The position numbers and the translations under genes were made by a program. Positions 1 through 9,217 of a stretch of DNA of 64,000 nt are shown here, one piece after another. The stretch's first letter is position 1. The number at the start of each line of letters is the position of its first letter. Under the pieces are notes generated by a model. That model was not told where the DNA came from and made no database searches. It saw nothing but the letters and a program-made list of their open reading frames with translations. The stretch spans positions 46,001-110,000 of the forward strand of contig WBZZ01002425.1 in assembly GCA_019918135.1 (NCBI GenBank), in the 5' to 3' direction. Source of the stretch: Paulinella micropora (taxonomy: Eukaryota > Cercozoa > Imbricatea > Euglyphida > Paulinellidae).

Positions 1-32
1 GTCGCCTACAGCGAACGGGTTACACAATAGTA

Positions 33-815
33 ATGCAAGATGACGAATTCTTCGTGATGAGGAAGAAGGTAATGGTAGAGGCATGCGAAAAGATTTTGAC
101 TGGGAGCTTCGATGCTGATACGTGTCAATACCGATTTCACGTGGCGAACCCACCTGGATGGAGGAAAGAGAAGAAGGAATGCTCACCGTTCCCCGAATGC
201 AACACTGCGTTTTGGTCTACCAGCATGAAACCAAGTACTACGGTGGACATGAGTGAGATAAATGGCATATTTCACTTCGGGGAGACGATGGCACGTCAAT
301 TCTTGAAGCAAAATGGGCTGACACCGAAGGGAAAGGCGTCTGCCCTGAGGTGTGATTGCTTGGCCTGTTCTACCACTAAGATTACTAAGCACTCGTCATT
401 TGAGGGGGCGTCGCTAACGCTATGTGCAAAGACGGGAGAGGACTGGAGTGCAGATGGTACCGGTCGTTTTCCGTTTCCGTTGTACGGCAACACGCCATAT
501 TGCCTGTTGTTTGTGGAGAACGTGTCTGGATACCTGAAAGGGCATTGGAACCACACGAGGGCATCAGACATTGCTGTCAAGCAGCTGGCTGCTGTGAGGG
601 TGTGGTCGAAGACCCAGACGGGGAACGACATGAAACAGTTCCGGACGGACAAAGAGTGGATCTCGAATACGGTGAAAGATTTCCTCAGAAGTGAGGGGAT
701 TGAGCCCCGGTTACCCGTTCGTGCGGACCCTAATAAGGATGCGTATGCTGAGGCAGGGATTCACATTGTTTTCTCATTGGCAGCTACGTTGCTAACCGCG
801 AGGAGTGTGCGATGA
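33..815 (+). pseudogene. copia integrase part of pol (frameshifted)
   Basis: This 260-residue frame carries the zinc-binding end (CDCLACS, about residue 107) and then the integrase core. First acidic residue: in WSADGTGRFPF. Second: in FRTDKEW. Glutamate: in AYAEAGIHIVF. That is the D,D,E triad order of retroviral-type integrases, which insert the cDNA copy into host DNA. The usual aspartate after the G-R-F-P strand reads E (LLFVENVSGY), a likely degenerate position. The frame ends at a TGA that overlaps the next frame's ATG (ATGA), and integrase homology continues straight into that frame. I therefore read this as a one-base frameshift in one polyprotein and not as two genes. Confidence 0.85.
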
Positions 816-2572
816 CGAGGCACGAGATGTTCTACAAAAGACCAGCTCCACCCTTCTCCATCCTGAAGCCTTTTGGGTGCTTATGTGTGTACTACAAGGG
901 TGGCAAGAAGGGCCAAGAGAAGGGAGTGCCGGGAGTGTTCATGGGGGTGAGCACAGAGGAGTCAGCCTATAAGGTGTGGAGTTACTACAAAGGTAAGCTG
1001 GTGACGACGGCGGACATGGTCGTCAGGGACTCTACTGTACATGGCTGGCCTACTCTCTACCCACGGGGCAAGATGGCATCGTCACTGCAACACAGCTTCC
1101 AAACTGCCAACCCAGTTCGAGAGAAGGGGGCCGAAAAGGGCGTAAAACCCGGTGCATTTTTTACTGCAAGTGAACAGCGACTGTTAGACAAATTGCTGGA
1201 AGTGGTAACTGGTGAAGATAAAAATGATACCGGGGAAGAGGGGTGCATAGTGGAAGACGTGGCGGACGGACCGGAAGTGTTTTCTGCACGTGATGGTGTT
1301 CCAACTGACGAAGCTGGGGTTGTGGAGCTGGTGGTCGTTGGGGACGAGGGGTCGAGTAGTGGTCGTGCCAGAAAGGTGGGAGCAGGGGCTACTGATGGGA
1401 AGGTCGGAAGGGCAGCTGCTGGTGCACCTTTGCCTCGTTCAGGAGCATTGCAGGGTCGTGCTGGAGCGGACCAGAAGAGAGATGCAAGGGGGGTGCCAGT
1501 GGTGTGGACAGGTAACATCATTGACACATCCAACATAGTTGCAGGGGTGAGGAGCAGGAAGCCAACGAAGCCAACTAACTTCCGCTCTGGTGCATACTTG
1601 GTGACGGTCCCGATTCCTCATCGAGAGGCTACTGCCTCAGGCAAATTTAACGACTCAAGGTTCAAGGACATCGACAAGCACCTCAGGTTGGATGCTATCG
1701 TGGAGCGTCATGTGTCAGAGAAGCCTCCGGGGCAACCACTGGTCCCAACAAGGTTTGTCGACTTTGAAAAGCGAGAGACGGTCGATGGTCCGGTAGTGGA
1801 TACAAAGTCAAGGATTGCTGGCATTGGTTTCCGACAACCGGCGTGGCAGTACGATAGAGTGGATCTACCGACGTGTAGAGTTGAGTTGGTGTGGTCTACG
1901 TGTGCTCTTGCGGTATTGCAGGACCTTGATATATTTGGAATGGACGAGGAGAGTGCGTTCCCGCAGGTAAAGCTGCGGGTACCGGTGTGGCTGCAACCTC
2001 CGGCTGGATACGCGCCACCTAATGTGGTATGGGAAGCTCTTGGGGGGGTCAACGGTTTGAAGCCCTCTGGCCACATTTATTGGAACGACCGAGTGGTTCC
2101 GACTCAGAAGAAGATGGGCTTCGTGCAGAGCATCCTGGAGCCGGTCATGTTCGGAAGGATTGATCCTGAGACGAAGAAGACTGAAGTATTGACGTACCAT
2201 GTCGATGATAACATTCATGCTGCAGCGTCTAAGGCAAGCCGAAAGGAGTATGTGGAGAAGCTCAACGAGGAGTGGGGGAACGTGAAGGATCTAGGCCCGG
2301 TCAAACAGTTCCTCTCGCTTGAGTTTGAGGTTAGTAGGAAGGGTGGAGAATACACCGTATCTATCTACCAACGCGAGTATACGGAGACGTTGATGGCAAG
2401 GTTCAAGGAGCGACGGGCGTCCATGGATGCCGGCCAAGACGCCGTGGTTGCCGGAGGGATCGAAGATGGTGCCGGCGCTGGGGGAGTACTCGCCACAGGA
2501 GATTGTAGGGAGTTACATCTACTTGAAAGCGAGTTGCCCGGAGTCGGTTCTTCCGTTGAGTCACCTGGCTGA
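812..2572 (+). pseudogene. copia pol: integrase C-terminus and reverse transcriptase
   Basis: Residues 1-90 are the C-terminal end of copia integrase (KPFGCLCVYYK and the VFMGVSTEESAYKV block). A variable 170-residue acidic and glycine-rich linker follows. The reverse transcriptase lies at about 290-550: a degraded palm strand GMDEESAFPQ, the W-L-Q-P-P-A-G-Y motif, GLKPSGHIYW, and the catalytic box YHVDDN near residue 462 (YVDD in most families). This enzyme copies element RNA into cDNA in cytoplasmic particles. After about residue 540 the frame degenerates, and the homology moves to the frame starting at 2,427. That marks a second frameshift. Confidence 0.85.
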
Positions 2573-3176
2573 GCATCAGTCCGACAGGAGCAAGTTCAAT
2601 TATCGAGCGGCGGAGCTATTGCGCTATTTCCTGTTCGTCAAGAACAGGGGTGTTAAGTTCTCGTCGAATGGCAACCGTACGCCAGAGGCGGACTCAGATT
2701 CGTCCTTAGGAAATGGAAGTCGCATGTACTCGCGAACAGGGGGTGTGGTGTTCCTGGCGGATGGGCCTGTGATGGTGAGGGCTTCCAATCAGAAGCATTT
2801 GGCCACAGGCACGCAAGAGAGTGAAACCTATGCGGCTTCGGAGGTGTTGCATGATCTTGAGTCGGTGCGTAATATGATTCGGGCTCTGCCTTGGTCGGAT
2901 GAAAACCCATTGAAAGACGAGTTGATGGCGACGCCGACCCTCAATGTCGACAATCAGGCTACGGTGTGTACTGCGCCGGAATCGGTGTTTGGTAAGAAGC
3001 TGCGTCATATTGCTCTGAGGCATTACCATTTGACTGAGGCGATGAGGAAGGGGGAGGTTATGATGCGTTGGGTCCCGTCAGCAAACAATCGCGCCGATGT
3101 TCTCTCAAAGAAAATCGCTAGCCCCTCCTTGTTCAAGAAGGGGGCAGACAGACTGTCTGGACATCAGTCCAAGTAA
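2427..3176 (+). pseudogene. copia pol: RNase H domain and C-terminus
   Basis: This frame continues the copia polyprotein. It has the connection region (EYSPQEIVGSYIYLKASCPE) and then the RNase H-like domain: TGTQESETYAASEVLHD (S-x-E-A-E-Y class), NVDNQATVC (the DN motif), the RHIALRHYHLTEAM helix, and NRADVLSKKI near the end. These blocks are in the order expected for copia RNase H, which removes template RNA during cDNA synthesis. The TAA at 3,174-3,176 is a plausible natural stop, because it falls just after the conserved A-D-x-L-(S/T)-K block. Confidence 0.85.
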
Positions 3177-3297
3177 GCATTACTGAGGATGCTTATGCCT
3201 TTGCTCATTAGAGGTGTCCTATGACTCTAGTGATAAGGTTAGAATATATTTGTGACTTCTACCTCACTAGTGACTTTATTGGTAACTACCTCTGAAA

Positions 3298-3530
3298 TTA
3301 GGGGGAGCTTTACATTACAATAACGGTTAGAATAATTTCTGACAGCAGTTACTCGTGATATGACAGTTACGTCATTTATTATATGTCGATAGGACTGATT
3401 TATCAATTATTTACGACTGACCTAATTAATGAATTTGGCATTGTCAGCCAGTCACATGTTATGGTTTTGCCGCCTTCAGTTTGGCGGTAATAATTTTACT
3501 CAATAAATCTCTCACAATCTGTTCAAACTG
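3298..3530 (+). repeat. polypurine tract and probable 3' LTR of the first copia element
   Basis: A purine tract TAGGGGGAGC lies about 120 bp after the pol stop, where copia elements start plus-strand synthesis. The AT-rich sequence after it carries a TATA-like stretch (TTTATTATATG, about 3,375) and AATAAA at about 3,501, which suits an LTR. The second copia element has a similar tract (AAGGGGGAGC at 43,751). Boundaries are approximate because the matching 5' LTR is absent. Confidence 0.45.
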
Positions 3531-3542
3531 CGAACTACCAAA

Positions 3543-3587
3543 GTGTCCCGGTCTTCAACCCGGCCTCTGTCAACTAAGCTACCGGAT
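3543..3587 (-). pseudogene. tRNA-Phe(GAA)-like fragment
   Basis: Read on the minus strand, this stretch contains an A-box-like TAGCTTAGTTGACAGAGG and then a CCGGG-TTGAAGA-CCGGG segment. The seven-base loop TTGAAGA would carry a GAA anticodon. The 3' half of the anticodon stem is short by one C compared with a perfect stem, and I see no B-box/T-arm or acceptor pairing. It looks like a tRNA relic or a tRNA-derived SINE head, not a working tRNA. Confidence 0.35.
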
Positions 3588-3639
3588 TTATAAATACATT
3601 GCCAGAGGCAGGCCCAGCGCATTTTCTCAGCGTCTTCGA

Positions 3640-4486
3640 CTAAGCTGGCGTCAAGCTTGCGTTTGTATCTAGCGGGGGGGAGGGGGGGTATAGTGGCACC
3701 GGGCCGGTCGTCAGCCCCCACACTTCATCGGGGTGTGTGGGCGCGACCCTTTTTAGCGCGCCCCGTATCGATTCTTCGTGCTTGGGCCAAGCTCGCGTCA
3801 ACACGTCGTCGAGCTCGTCCAGGCTTAACGCTAGATTGTCCTCGGAGTGCAAGCCCTTCATGCTTCTGGCTAGCAGGCGCAGCTTGTCTTCTTCGGAGGC
3901 GGCTAGCCAGGTCTCCAAAGCTTCGGCGCCAGCTAGCCAGGTCTCCAAGGCTTCGGCGGCGGCGTCCCTAAGTGTTCCGCTGCTCGCGCAGCTTTGTTTG
4001 TACTTCTAGTGGCAGTCCGTCGTACAACGGCAGCAGGTAGTGCCCGGCCAGCGTATGGTAATTTTTTTCTGCAACGCAATTCTTCACCCAAGGTATGCTG
4101 CGGACGGCGATCACCTCTTTTTCGCCGCGACAGGTGAAGCCGCCGAGCTGGGCGAGCGATTCGTCGTGCACCTGGGCCGTCATGAACACTGTTAAGGGAG
4201 GCTTGTTCCACAAGCTACAATACAATTGCGCCTTGAAGTGCACGAACAGGACCAGCGCAGCACAAAGCAGCTTTTGCCACGTACTGTCGCGCGATTTCGG
4301 ATTCTGCTGAAAGCCTACCAGCCAAGGCTGAGGGTTTTTGTTTTGCTGGTAAAAGCTGGGATTTTGTCCCAAGAAACTTGAGGGGTGTTCGTCTACTGGC
4401 AATTTTAAGCCGATATGTAAACTCAGGTCGTTGGAGTCTTGTGTAAAGCAAAGGACCACGGTATCGGGATCTAGTGTATACCCCAA
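3640..4486 (-). pseudogene. unknown single-exon gene, frameshifted
   Basis: Two minus-strand frames look like parts of one gene. The first (4,486 to 3,968, 172 residues) starts MGYTLDPDTVVLCF and ends KLREQRNT. It is rich in aromatic residues and includes LLPLYDGLPLEVQTKL. The second (3,948 to 3,640) continues with a charged helical segment (SEEDKLRLLARSMKGL, LDELDDVLTRAW). The junction falls in a CGGCGGCG-rich stretch (about 3,950-3,970), where a small indel would join them. TAG ends both frames. I do not recognise the family. It is the first gene of the GC-rich, homopolymer-rich block. Confidence 0.5.
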
Positions 4487-4673
4487 GTAAAGCCGCGGCG
4501 CTTACTAATCTGTGTGCACAACCTCGTTGCCATCGCCCGGGACAGCTTGCGCGTGTATTCGTGCATAGGTTCTTTCCGTTCTCCTGTCTAGCTCCGGGAA
4601 CTAGCGCCGACTATACTTAGCTCTCATTCCGCCTCGGGGTTTGGTCTTTTTATGTATTTACTAGAAGGCCCCC

Positions 4674-4720
4674 CCCCCCAGTCCACAGCAAATCTCGACG
4701 AGGCCAAGCGCATCCCAGGC
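4674..4720 (-). pseudogene. fragment of a PKD-domain coding sequence
   Basis: The sequence after the C-run closely matches 12,197-12,240, which encodes the PKD strand F-A-V-D-W-G-D-G-S of the BspA-like gene. Here the minus-strand reading is FAVDWGGG, cut off by the homopolymer. A copy of the sequence found upstream of that gene's start also lies nearby (4,755-4,778). This is a relic of a second PKD/BspA-type gene. Confidence 0.5.
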
Positions 4721-4754
4721 CCGGCAGAGAGAGAGAGAGAGAGAGGGGGGGGGG

Positions 4755-4778
4755 TGCACTTTTCTTTGGGCAAACATT
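4755..4778 (-). promoter_or_regulatory. upstream element shared with the BspA-like gene
   Basis: TGCACTTTTCTTTGGGCAAA followed by CATT is nearly repeated at 12,468-12,491, about 35 bp upstream of the BspA-like ATG (minus strand). In both places it lies beside a PKD coding segment. It could be a promoter box or simply co-duplicated 5' sequence. A related TTTCTTTTG-GGGCAAAA also occurs at about 30,877 and 31,290. Confidence 0.35.
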
Positions 4779-4849
4779 TTATTTATATTACGTATTTTTA
4801 TTTTTTAATAAAAGACAAAAAAGAAATTTTTACTCTACTTGCATCATCG

Positions 4850-5508
4850 CACAGTCACGCTGGGGGGGGGGGGGGGGGGAGCGAGGGTGGACGTTGCCCC
4901 TCTCTCCCCCCGCAGCCCGTGTTAGGCGGGCTGGCGCTGGGCAGTACTAGCCAAGACGATCGTGTAGCTATTGACTTGGCCGTGGGTGGCGGCTGCCACC
5001 CGCCGACCGCGCAAATGGCGAGCTCGAAACCCCGTGTTTTGTGCCAGAAAATGCCCTGCCTCGGCACCAAGTCGTCTACTGCGCAGCGGGCCTCCTTGAG
5101 GACTTGGCCTCTCCCTTGCACATCTTTGACCCCCCACGGCGTTAGCCCCTCGGCGTCCAAAAAGTACCGCTGGCCAAAGTCCAACCAGAAGTTGGGTGGC
5201 GGCGGCGGCCACCCCTGCGTGCCGGAACGTCAGCAGGCGCACGTCTTCGCCTGCCAGGCGCTGCAGCTCTAGAAAAAGATCTGTCGATCTCATGCTTCCT
5301 CCTCCTATAGAAACCGGCGCTTTCCCAGAGCGGCTGGTGTGCCACAACCCATCCTGCCCCCCCCCCCCCCAGCTGCCGTAAGTCTGACTCGTCGACGGCG
5401 TGCAGGTAACCGGTCCGGCCGCCCAAGTCGAGCGCCAGCGTCGCGGGGTCCTTGGCGGCTAGCCAGACACACTGCCGCCCTGGCAAAAGCCCGTATTATG
5501 GCTTTCAC
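4850..5508 (-). pseudogene. unknown GC-rich gene, multiply frameshifted
   Basis: Plausible coding segments jump between all three minus frames. In order they are: a start near 5,508-5,486 (CVWLAAKDPATLALDLGGR), a middle with LFLELQRLAGEDVRLLTFR near 5,290-5,230, and an end with DFGQRYFLDAEGLTPWGVKD near 5,184-5,125 and the segment RQGIFWHKTRGFELAICAVG. Homopolymers (CCCCCCCCCCCCC at about 5,358, GGCGGCGGCGG at about 5,200) mark the frame changes. I do not recognise a domain. It is either a decayed gene or one whose homopolymer lengths are misread. Confidence 0.4.
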
Positions 5509-5540
5509 ACTGTAGCGATTGTTTCAATGACTTTTTCAGA

Positions 5541-5768
5541 TTGGATCTAGATGATGTCACCCTGAAAGAGACATTTTCCGGCGCAGTGTCTTTCAACCAG
5601 CCCATAAGCACGTGGATCGTGACGGGGGTAGACGCGTTTAACAATAATTTTCTCAACACCTTCCTCGACGCCTGCAGCTTCCAGCAGAACCTCAGTGCCT
5701 GGGGCTGGCCGGCACATCAGTCCCACTGCGCACAGTTGCTAGCGGGTTCGCGCCTGGCCTGCGCCTGA
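5541..5768 (+). pseudogene. BspA-like (DUF285) repeat protein, C-terminal fragment
   Basis: The 75-residue frame carries the DUF285 signature, F-N-Q-P-[IL]-S-x-W followed by a V-x-x-F-N spacer: SFNQPISTWIVTGVDAFNNN, then SFQQNLSAWGW. The end (HCAQLLAGSRLACA) resembles the end of the large BspA-like gene at 10,128. The frame stops with TGA, and ATTAAA-type poly(A) signals follow within 50 bp. The domain forms LRR-like surface-protein repeats in bacteria, protists and some large DNA viruses. The 5' part of the gene is missing. Confidence 0.7.
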
Positions 5769-5964
5769 CCCTCGCCTTTGGACGAGCAGAGCAAGGTGGT
5801 TTTTTATTATTAAAAAGCAAAACGTCCGCGCTGCTAATTGTGGAGAGACCCCCTGCCACACTTGTCGATTATATAATGCAGACACGCCAGCGCGTCCACA
5901 AAGGCTTTGGGCTGGGAGGCGTCGCTCGAACCATACGACTTCTCAAGGGGGGTGGGCATCCGCG

Positions 5965-6628
5965 CTACGACTCTCTCGTAAGCATGCTCAAACTCTGCCT
6001 TTCCGAGAATGCACTGGGAGCCGTCGGATAGAGGAAACTTTGCGCGTGCAGCGAGCAGATCGAGAACTGCGGGCCGTTCTCTCCGTCATCCTCTCTCTGC
6101 CTCGAGTTTACGTAGGTCTGGAAAAAGAGCTGCCAATCCCACCCAAGACCTCGCAGGACCTCTTGCTGTGTCTCTTCTTTCTTTTTGCTCCGTCTTTTAA
6201 AAGCCTGCTTATATACCGCCTCGAGGCCATCATACACAGTGTAGAAGTCTTCGCCTTCCGCCAGCGCTAGCAAGGCAGGGTCGGGCTTCGAAATCTTTAA
6301 TGCCATCTCGACGCCGGCACCAGTCCGCCCTGTCGTCGTCCTCCTCATGGTAGTATGAATCATAGAAGGAGCTGTGTTGCGGAAGACACGAGGGGGTGTG
6401 GTCCTCGGAACACTTATCTGCCCCCGGGTGCTTGGTCCGCGTAAATACCACCAGGTCCCAGCCCTGCAGCTTGATCAGCCTGCGGACCTCCATGATGCAG
6501 CTGTCCAGGGCTCGGGGGTTATTCTCTGGGGTCAGCGAGAGCCTTCCCGCTGGAGGTGGGCAGATAAAGTCGTTCTGCATGTCCACGACCACCAGCGCCC
6601 AGCCGGGGGGGAACTCCTTTGGCTCCAT
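5965..6628 (-). pseudogene. isochorismatase/nicotinamidase-like hydrolase, frameshifted
   Basis: The start chosen is the ATG at 6,626-6,628. It is followed by PGWALVVVDMQNDFICPP, the N-terminal strand and catalytic-Asp motif of cysteine hydrolases that turn nicotinamide into nicotinate. WDLVVFTRTKHPGADKC fits the metal-binding [WT]-x-x-D-x-H-P strand, but the D reads K, and SSFYDSYY follows. Near 6,310-6,360 the homology moves to another frame: GRTGAGVEMALKISKPDPAL and then DFYTVYDG, resembling the G-T-x-G-A and S-A-F parts of the family. That frame ends at TAG 5,965. I do not see the catalytic cysteine clearly. It is a probable pseudogene of an NAD-salvage-type enzyme. Confidence 0.55.
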
Positions 6629-6691
6629 GGTGGTGGGCGGGCTGGTAGGGAAACGCTGGCTTAGTCCTTTTACATCTAGGCTGTCCGCGAG

Positions 6692-6790
6692 TTGCAGGCA
6701 AACTCCCCCCCCCCCCCCCCGCGCCAGTGGGGGCAGCGGCAGGGGGAAGTATGGGGGGGGGGGTTCTCCCCCCCCCCCCCCCCGCTTGCA
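6692..6790. repeat. G/C homopolymer cluster
   Basis: Runs of 10 to 16 C or G lie at about 6,707-6,720, 6,752-6,761 and 6,767-6,783. Similar runs occur at 4,668, 4,861, 5,358, 7,429, 7,489, 7,554, 9,030, 9,985 and 10,096, and again throughout 30-41 kb. They sit between genes or at gene ends and are hot spots for frame changes. Confidence 0.85.
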
Positions 6791-6847
6791 TGTTTTTCTG
6801 ACTTTTCTGGCAGGGCCAGCGGAAAAACCATTTCTGGAGCAAATCAA

Positions 6848-7327
6848 ATGTATGGTTTGAGCTATTGCCAGGGTCGAGCGACAAGTAAAGCTCGCTCGGC
6901 CAACCGACGTGCGTGTTTACCTACCCTTGGACAACTAACCAGGCACAGCCAGCCAACACCTCAGCCAGGAGTAATCAAGCCGCCGACGGGTCTACGGGGA
7001 AGCCTAACAGAGCTTCCCGGTCTGGAAGACGACGAGAAGGATGCTGTCCCCGCGCCTGCAGAAGACAAAGAGTTCTCGGACCTTACTCAGGACGATGATG
7101 ACGACGACGAGGCTGCTGGCTCTGCTCTCCCAGGTGCTGTTGCCTCTGATCTTGGAAGCTCCGAAGACGAGTCGGATGGAGACGACGAGAATGTTGCACG
7201 GAAGGCTCGTAGTCTTGCTTCTGGGCAAGGAGAGAGGAGTGACACAGCCTCATCATCAAGCGAAGCTTCTTTGTCTCGGTCTGAACACACGGGTCGTGAA
7301 CTGCCTAACGAAGAAGCAAATGTATAA
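6848..7327 (+). CDS. acidic, disordered protein of unknown function
   Basis: The supported part is the C-terminal 130 residues: LTELPGLEDDEKDAVPAPAE, then TQDDDDDDEAAG, a Ser/Asp/Glu stretch (LGSSEDESDGDDENVA), and a Ser-rich tail ending NEEANV before TAA at 7,325-7,327. The open frame reaches upstream through the C-runs, but those residues are low-complexity. A start at the first ATG after the homopolymers (6,851, MYGLSYCQG) is the most sensible choice. There is no recognisable domain. Acidic low-complexity tails occur in many nuclear and viral proteins, so function is open. Confidence 0.45.
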   Translation: MYGLSYCQGRATSKARSANRRACLPTLGQLTRHSQPTPQPGVIKPPTGLRGSLTELPGLEDDEKDAVPAPAEDKEFSDLTQDDDDDDEAAGSALPGAVASDLGSSEDESDGDDENVARKARSLASGQGERSDTASSSSEASLSRSEHTGRELPNEEANV

Positions 7328-7856
7328 GGTTTCCTAGCCTAACTGTTGGAAAAAAAGAGGAGAGTGTCACAGCTTCTTCGTCAAGCGAAGGTTTCTTCGA
7401 TCCAGTCCGCAGAAAACCTCGGTCGTCCCCCCCCCCCCCTCACTCTGCTCCCGCCTCGCGGAAGAGTTCTCACCAGCGAAACTAGAGAGGGGGGGGGGGG
7501 GAAGAGGGGAAGAGGAGAGAAGGAGAAAGGGGGAAAAAGTGGTGGGGCAACCACCCCCCCCCCCCCCCCATACCCAAATGGGCGGAATTTTAAAATGAGC
7601 CCCCCCCCTCCGGGGAAAGGGGAGTATGATGAAAGAAAAAGGAGGAGAGAGACAGGGAGAGCAAAGAAGGGGGGGGGGGAAGCACTTTCCTTTTAGTCTA
7701 GATACAAAGGGGGGGGGGGTGGTGTTTGCTCCTCGCGCCTCCAGAGAACCAAAAACGGGAGAGAAGAGGGGTGGGGGGGGGGGCAGCCCAGAAAGTCTGG
7801 GCGGCTGTTGGTTTGTCACTCCCAAACCTTTTCTTTGCGCTCTCTCTCTCTCTTCA
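7328..7856. other. gene-free stretch dominated by purine and G/C runs
   Basis: This stretch is mostly purine-rich sequence (GGAGAGAAGGAGAAAGGG and similar) with at least six C or G runs of 8 or more. Open frames across it are low-complexity Gly/Pro/Arg and I do not consider them genes. The 3' end of the acidic gene and the 5' region of the MYND gene must lie here, but I see no clear signals. Confidence 0.6.
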
Positions 7857-8160
7857 TGAGCCAAAAATATTGCACCTAGCTTATGTGTGTGCAGATCCCT
7901 TATGGGGTCAAACAGATAAAGAATTGGGACCGGCCAAGCTAAAGTCGTGTGCTCGTTGCCGCGTCTTGCGTTATTGTAGTCGTCTTTGCCAAAAGCGTCA
8001 TTGGGTAGCTGAGCACCGCGATCTTTGCATACCGGGGGCTCGTCGAAACTCACAATACCTGAGGGCGCTCAGTGCCATCCGAAGAATTCGGAGGTCGAAG
8101 AAGCGACAGACCACGCTAATAATTATGGAAGCTAGCACGAACGGGCGGCTTGTCAGGTAA
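7857..8160 (+). pseudogene. MYND-type zinc finger protein, partial
   Basis: The frame encodes CARCRVLRYCSRLCQKRHW followed by V-A-E-H-R-D-L-C, matching the second half of a MYND finger (C-x2-C, Y-C-S-x2-C-Q, H-W, H-x3-C). The first C-x2-C pair is incomplete: one Cys lies in LAYVCADP. A basic tail follows (IRRIRRSKKRQ) and TAA at 8,158. MYND fingers bind proline-rich partner motifs. The N-terminus is unclear because the open frame runs back into G-runs. A complete MYND gene follows directly, so this may be a tandem duplicate in decay. Confidence 0.65.
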
Positions 8161-8198
8161 CTGTCGATGCCTGCAGCCCCGAGAAAAAAAGCCTGTCG

Positions 8199-8895
8199 GT
8201 GTACCAACTGACGGAGCAGGACCTGGCCAGTCCTGACTACAGGTATTTGCAGGCAAGCGCGGCTGAGGCCAAGGGCCAGGGGTTGTGTGTCCTGGTGGAG
8301 GCCTTGTTACAACGGACCTCTCAGAGTAGTACAGGCGCCGACGACGGCCAACGATGGCACACTACTGTCTTGTGTTTGATTATGCCGGAGAGCACGGCGC
8401 CCGCTCTGGTTGACAGCAACTTAGCTCACGATGACAAAGACCTTCTGATCGGCAGGCCGCGCTGTGGGTTCTGCGCAAGGCTGGATTCGGACGACGCGGC
8501 TCTGCTCGCCTGCAGCCACTGCCGGCTTTTCTGGTATTGCAACAAAAAATGCCGGGCCCAGCAATGGCGCCAGGCCCACCAGCGGGTTTGCGCTCCGGGG
8601 CCGAGCCTGCTCTTAACTCAAGTATTAGCCATGCAGTTGCCTCAGCAGTTCATGGAGCTTATGCGGCGCCCATGTTTGGAACAGGCGGACAAAGCGAAAT
8701 CAGTGCTCCTGTATGCTGACGCGGTTACAGCAGGCGACAGTAAATGGGTCTGATCCATATTGGTACAAACAGGTGCTTGAGCCCTTTTATCGGAGGGTGT
8801 GCTGGGCAGGAAAGTGCCTGGGCGGCCCGCTAGAAGCCTGCGTGCCTCCGGGACTTCGAGATGAGTTGCTGGCGCTGTGGTGCCCAGCCCGTTAG
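8199..8895 (+). CDS. MYND-type zinc finger protein, probable frameshift near the 3' end
   Basis: Residues 80-135 hold a full MYND finger: CGFCARLDSDDAALLACSHC, then FWYCNKKCRAQQWRQAHQRVC. That gives all eight Cys/His ligands. The N-terminal 80 residues (LTEQDLASPDYRYLQASAAE, LVEALLQRTSQS) are helical and without a known domain. The frame stops at a TGA at 8,751, while a second frame (from about 8,713, ending at TAG 8,895) encodes NGSDPYWYKQVLEPFYRRV and CVPPGLRDELLALW. That looks like the true C-terminus after a one-base shift. TTTTAATAAAAA at about 8,935 is a poly(A) signal 40 bp after the stop. Confidence 0.7.
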
Positions 8896-9009
8896 CTCGG
8901 AGCTTGCTATTTTCTTAACGATCTTGTCAAGCTTTTAATAAAAATCCTTTTTTTCTTCTTGGTGATTTCTTGGTGCTTACAAGGTATGGCCAAAATCTTC
9001 CTCTCCTCT

Positions 9010-9100
9010 TTTCTTCTTCTTCTCTGTGCCCCCCCCCCCACACACACACACACCTGCTCTCCCCCCCTCCAGAGGGGGGGGGCGCCCCCCCCCCTTCTAG
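9010..9100. repeat. C-runs, (CA)n and G-runs
   Basis: C-run, (CACA)n, C-run, a G-run of 8, then C-runs between the MYND and Sel1 genes. The open frames here are low-complexity Pro/His and are not genes. Confidence 0.8.
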
Positions 9101-9217
9101 TTTTTGTTGCGTTGTCCTTGATTGTGCTCTACGATCGGAGATGAGCGATGGAGAGGAAGAGAGAACCCCACACCGTCGCTGTAGGCTTTTTTAGCTCACT
9201 CTTGACCTGGACCTGTC

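Larger units (their letters stand above)
1..3530 (+). mobile_element. Ty1/copia-type LTR retrotransposon, 5'-truncated by the window edge
   Basis: The order integrase, reverse transcriptase, RNase H, purine tract and LTR-like sequence is that of Ty1/copia elements. The gag and protease regions lie outside the window. The pol reading frame is broken at about 812 (ATGA overlap) and about 2,425, so this copy should not make an intact polyprotein. A purine tract (TAGGGGGAGC) near 3,299-3,308 is followed by AT-rich sequence with an AATAAA at about 3,501, read as the 3' LTR. No 5' LTR is visible, so LTR identity cannot be used to date the insertion. Confidence 0.85.

Noticed and set aside
812..815. 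ATGA overlap as translational coupling in the first copia element
   Set aside because: Integrase homology runs straight through it, so it is a one-base frameshift in a single polyprotein, and the element has other lesions.
7367..8053. 228-codon minus-strand frame through the C/G runs
   Set aside because: Pro/Phe/Ser low-complexity translation of homopolymers, antisense to the MYND gene. No family features.
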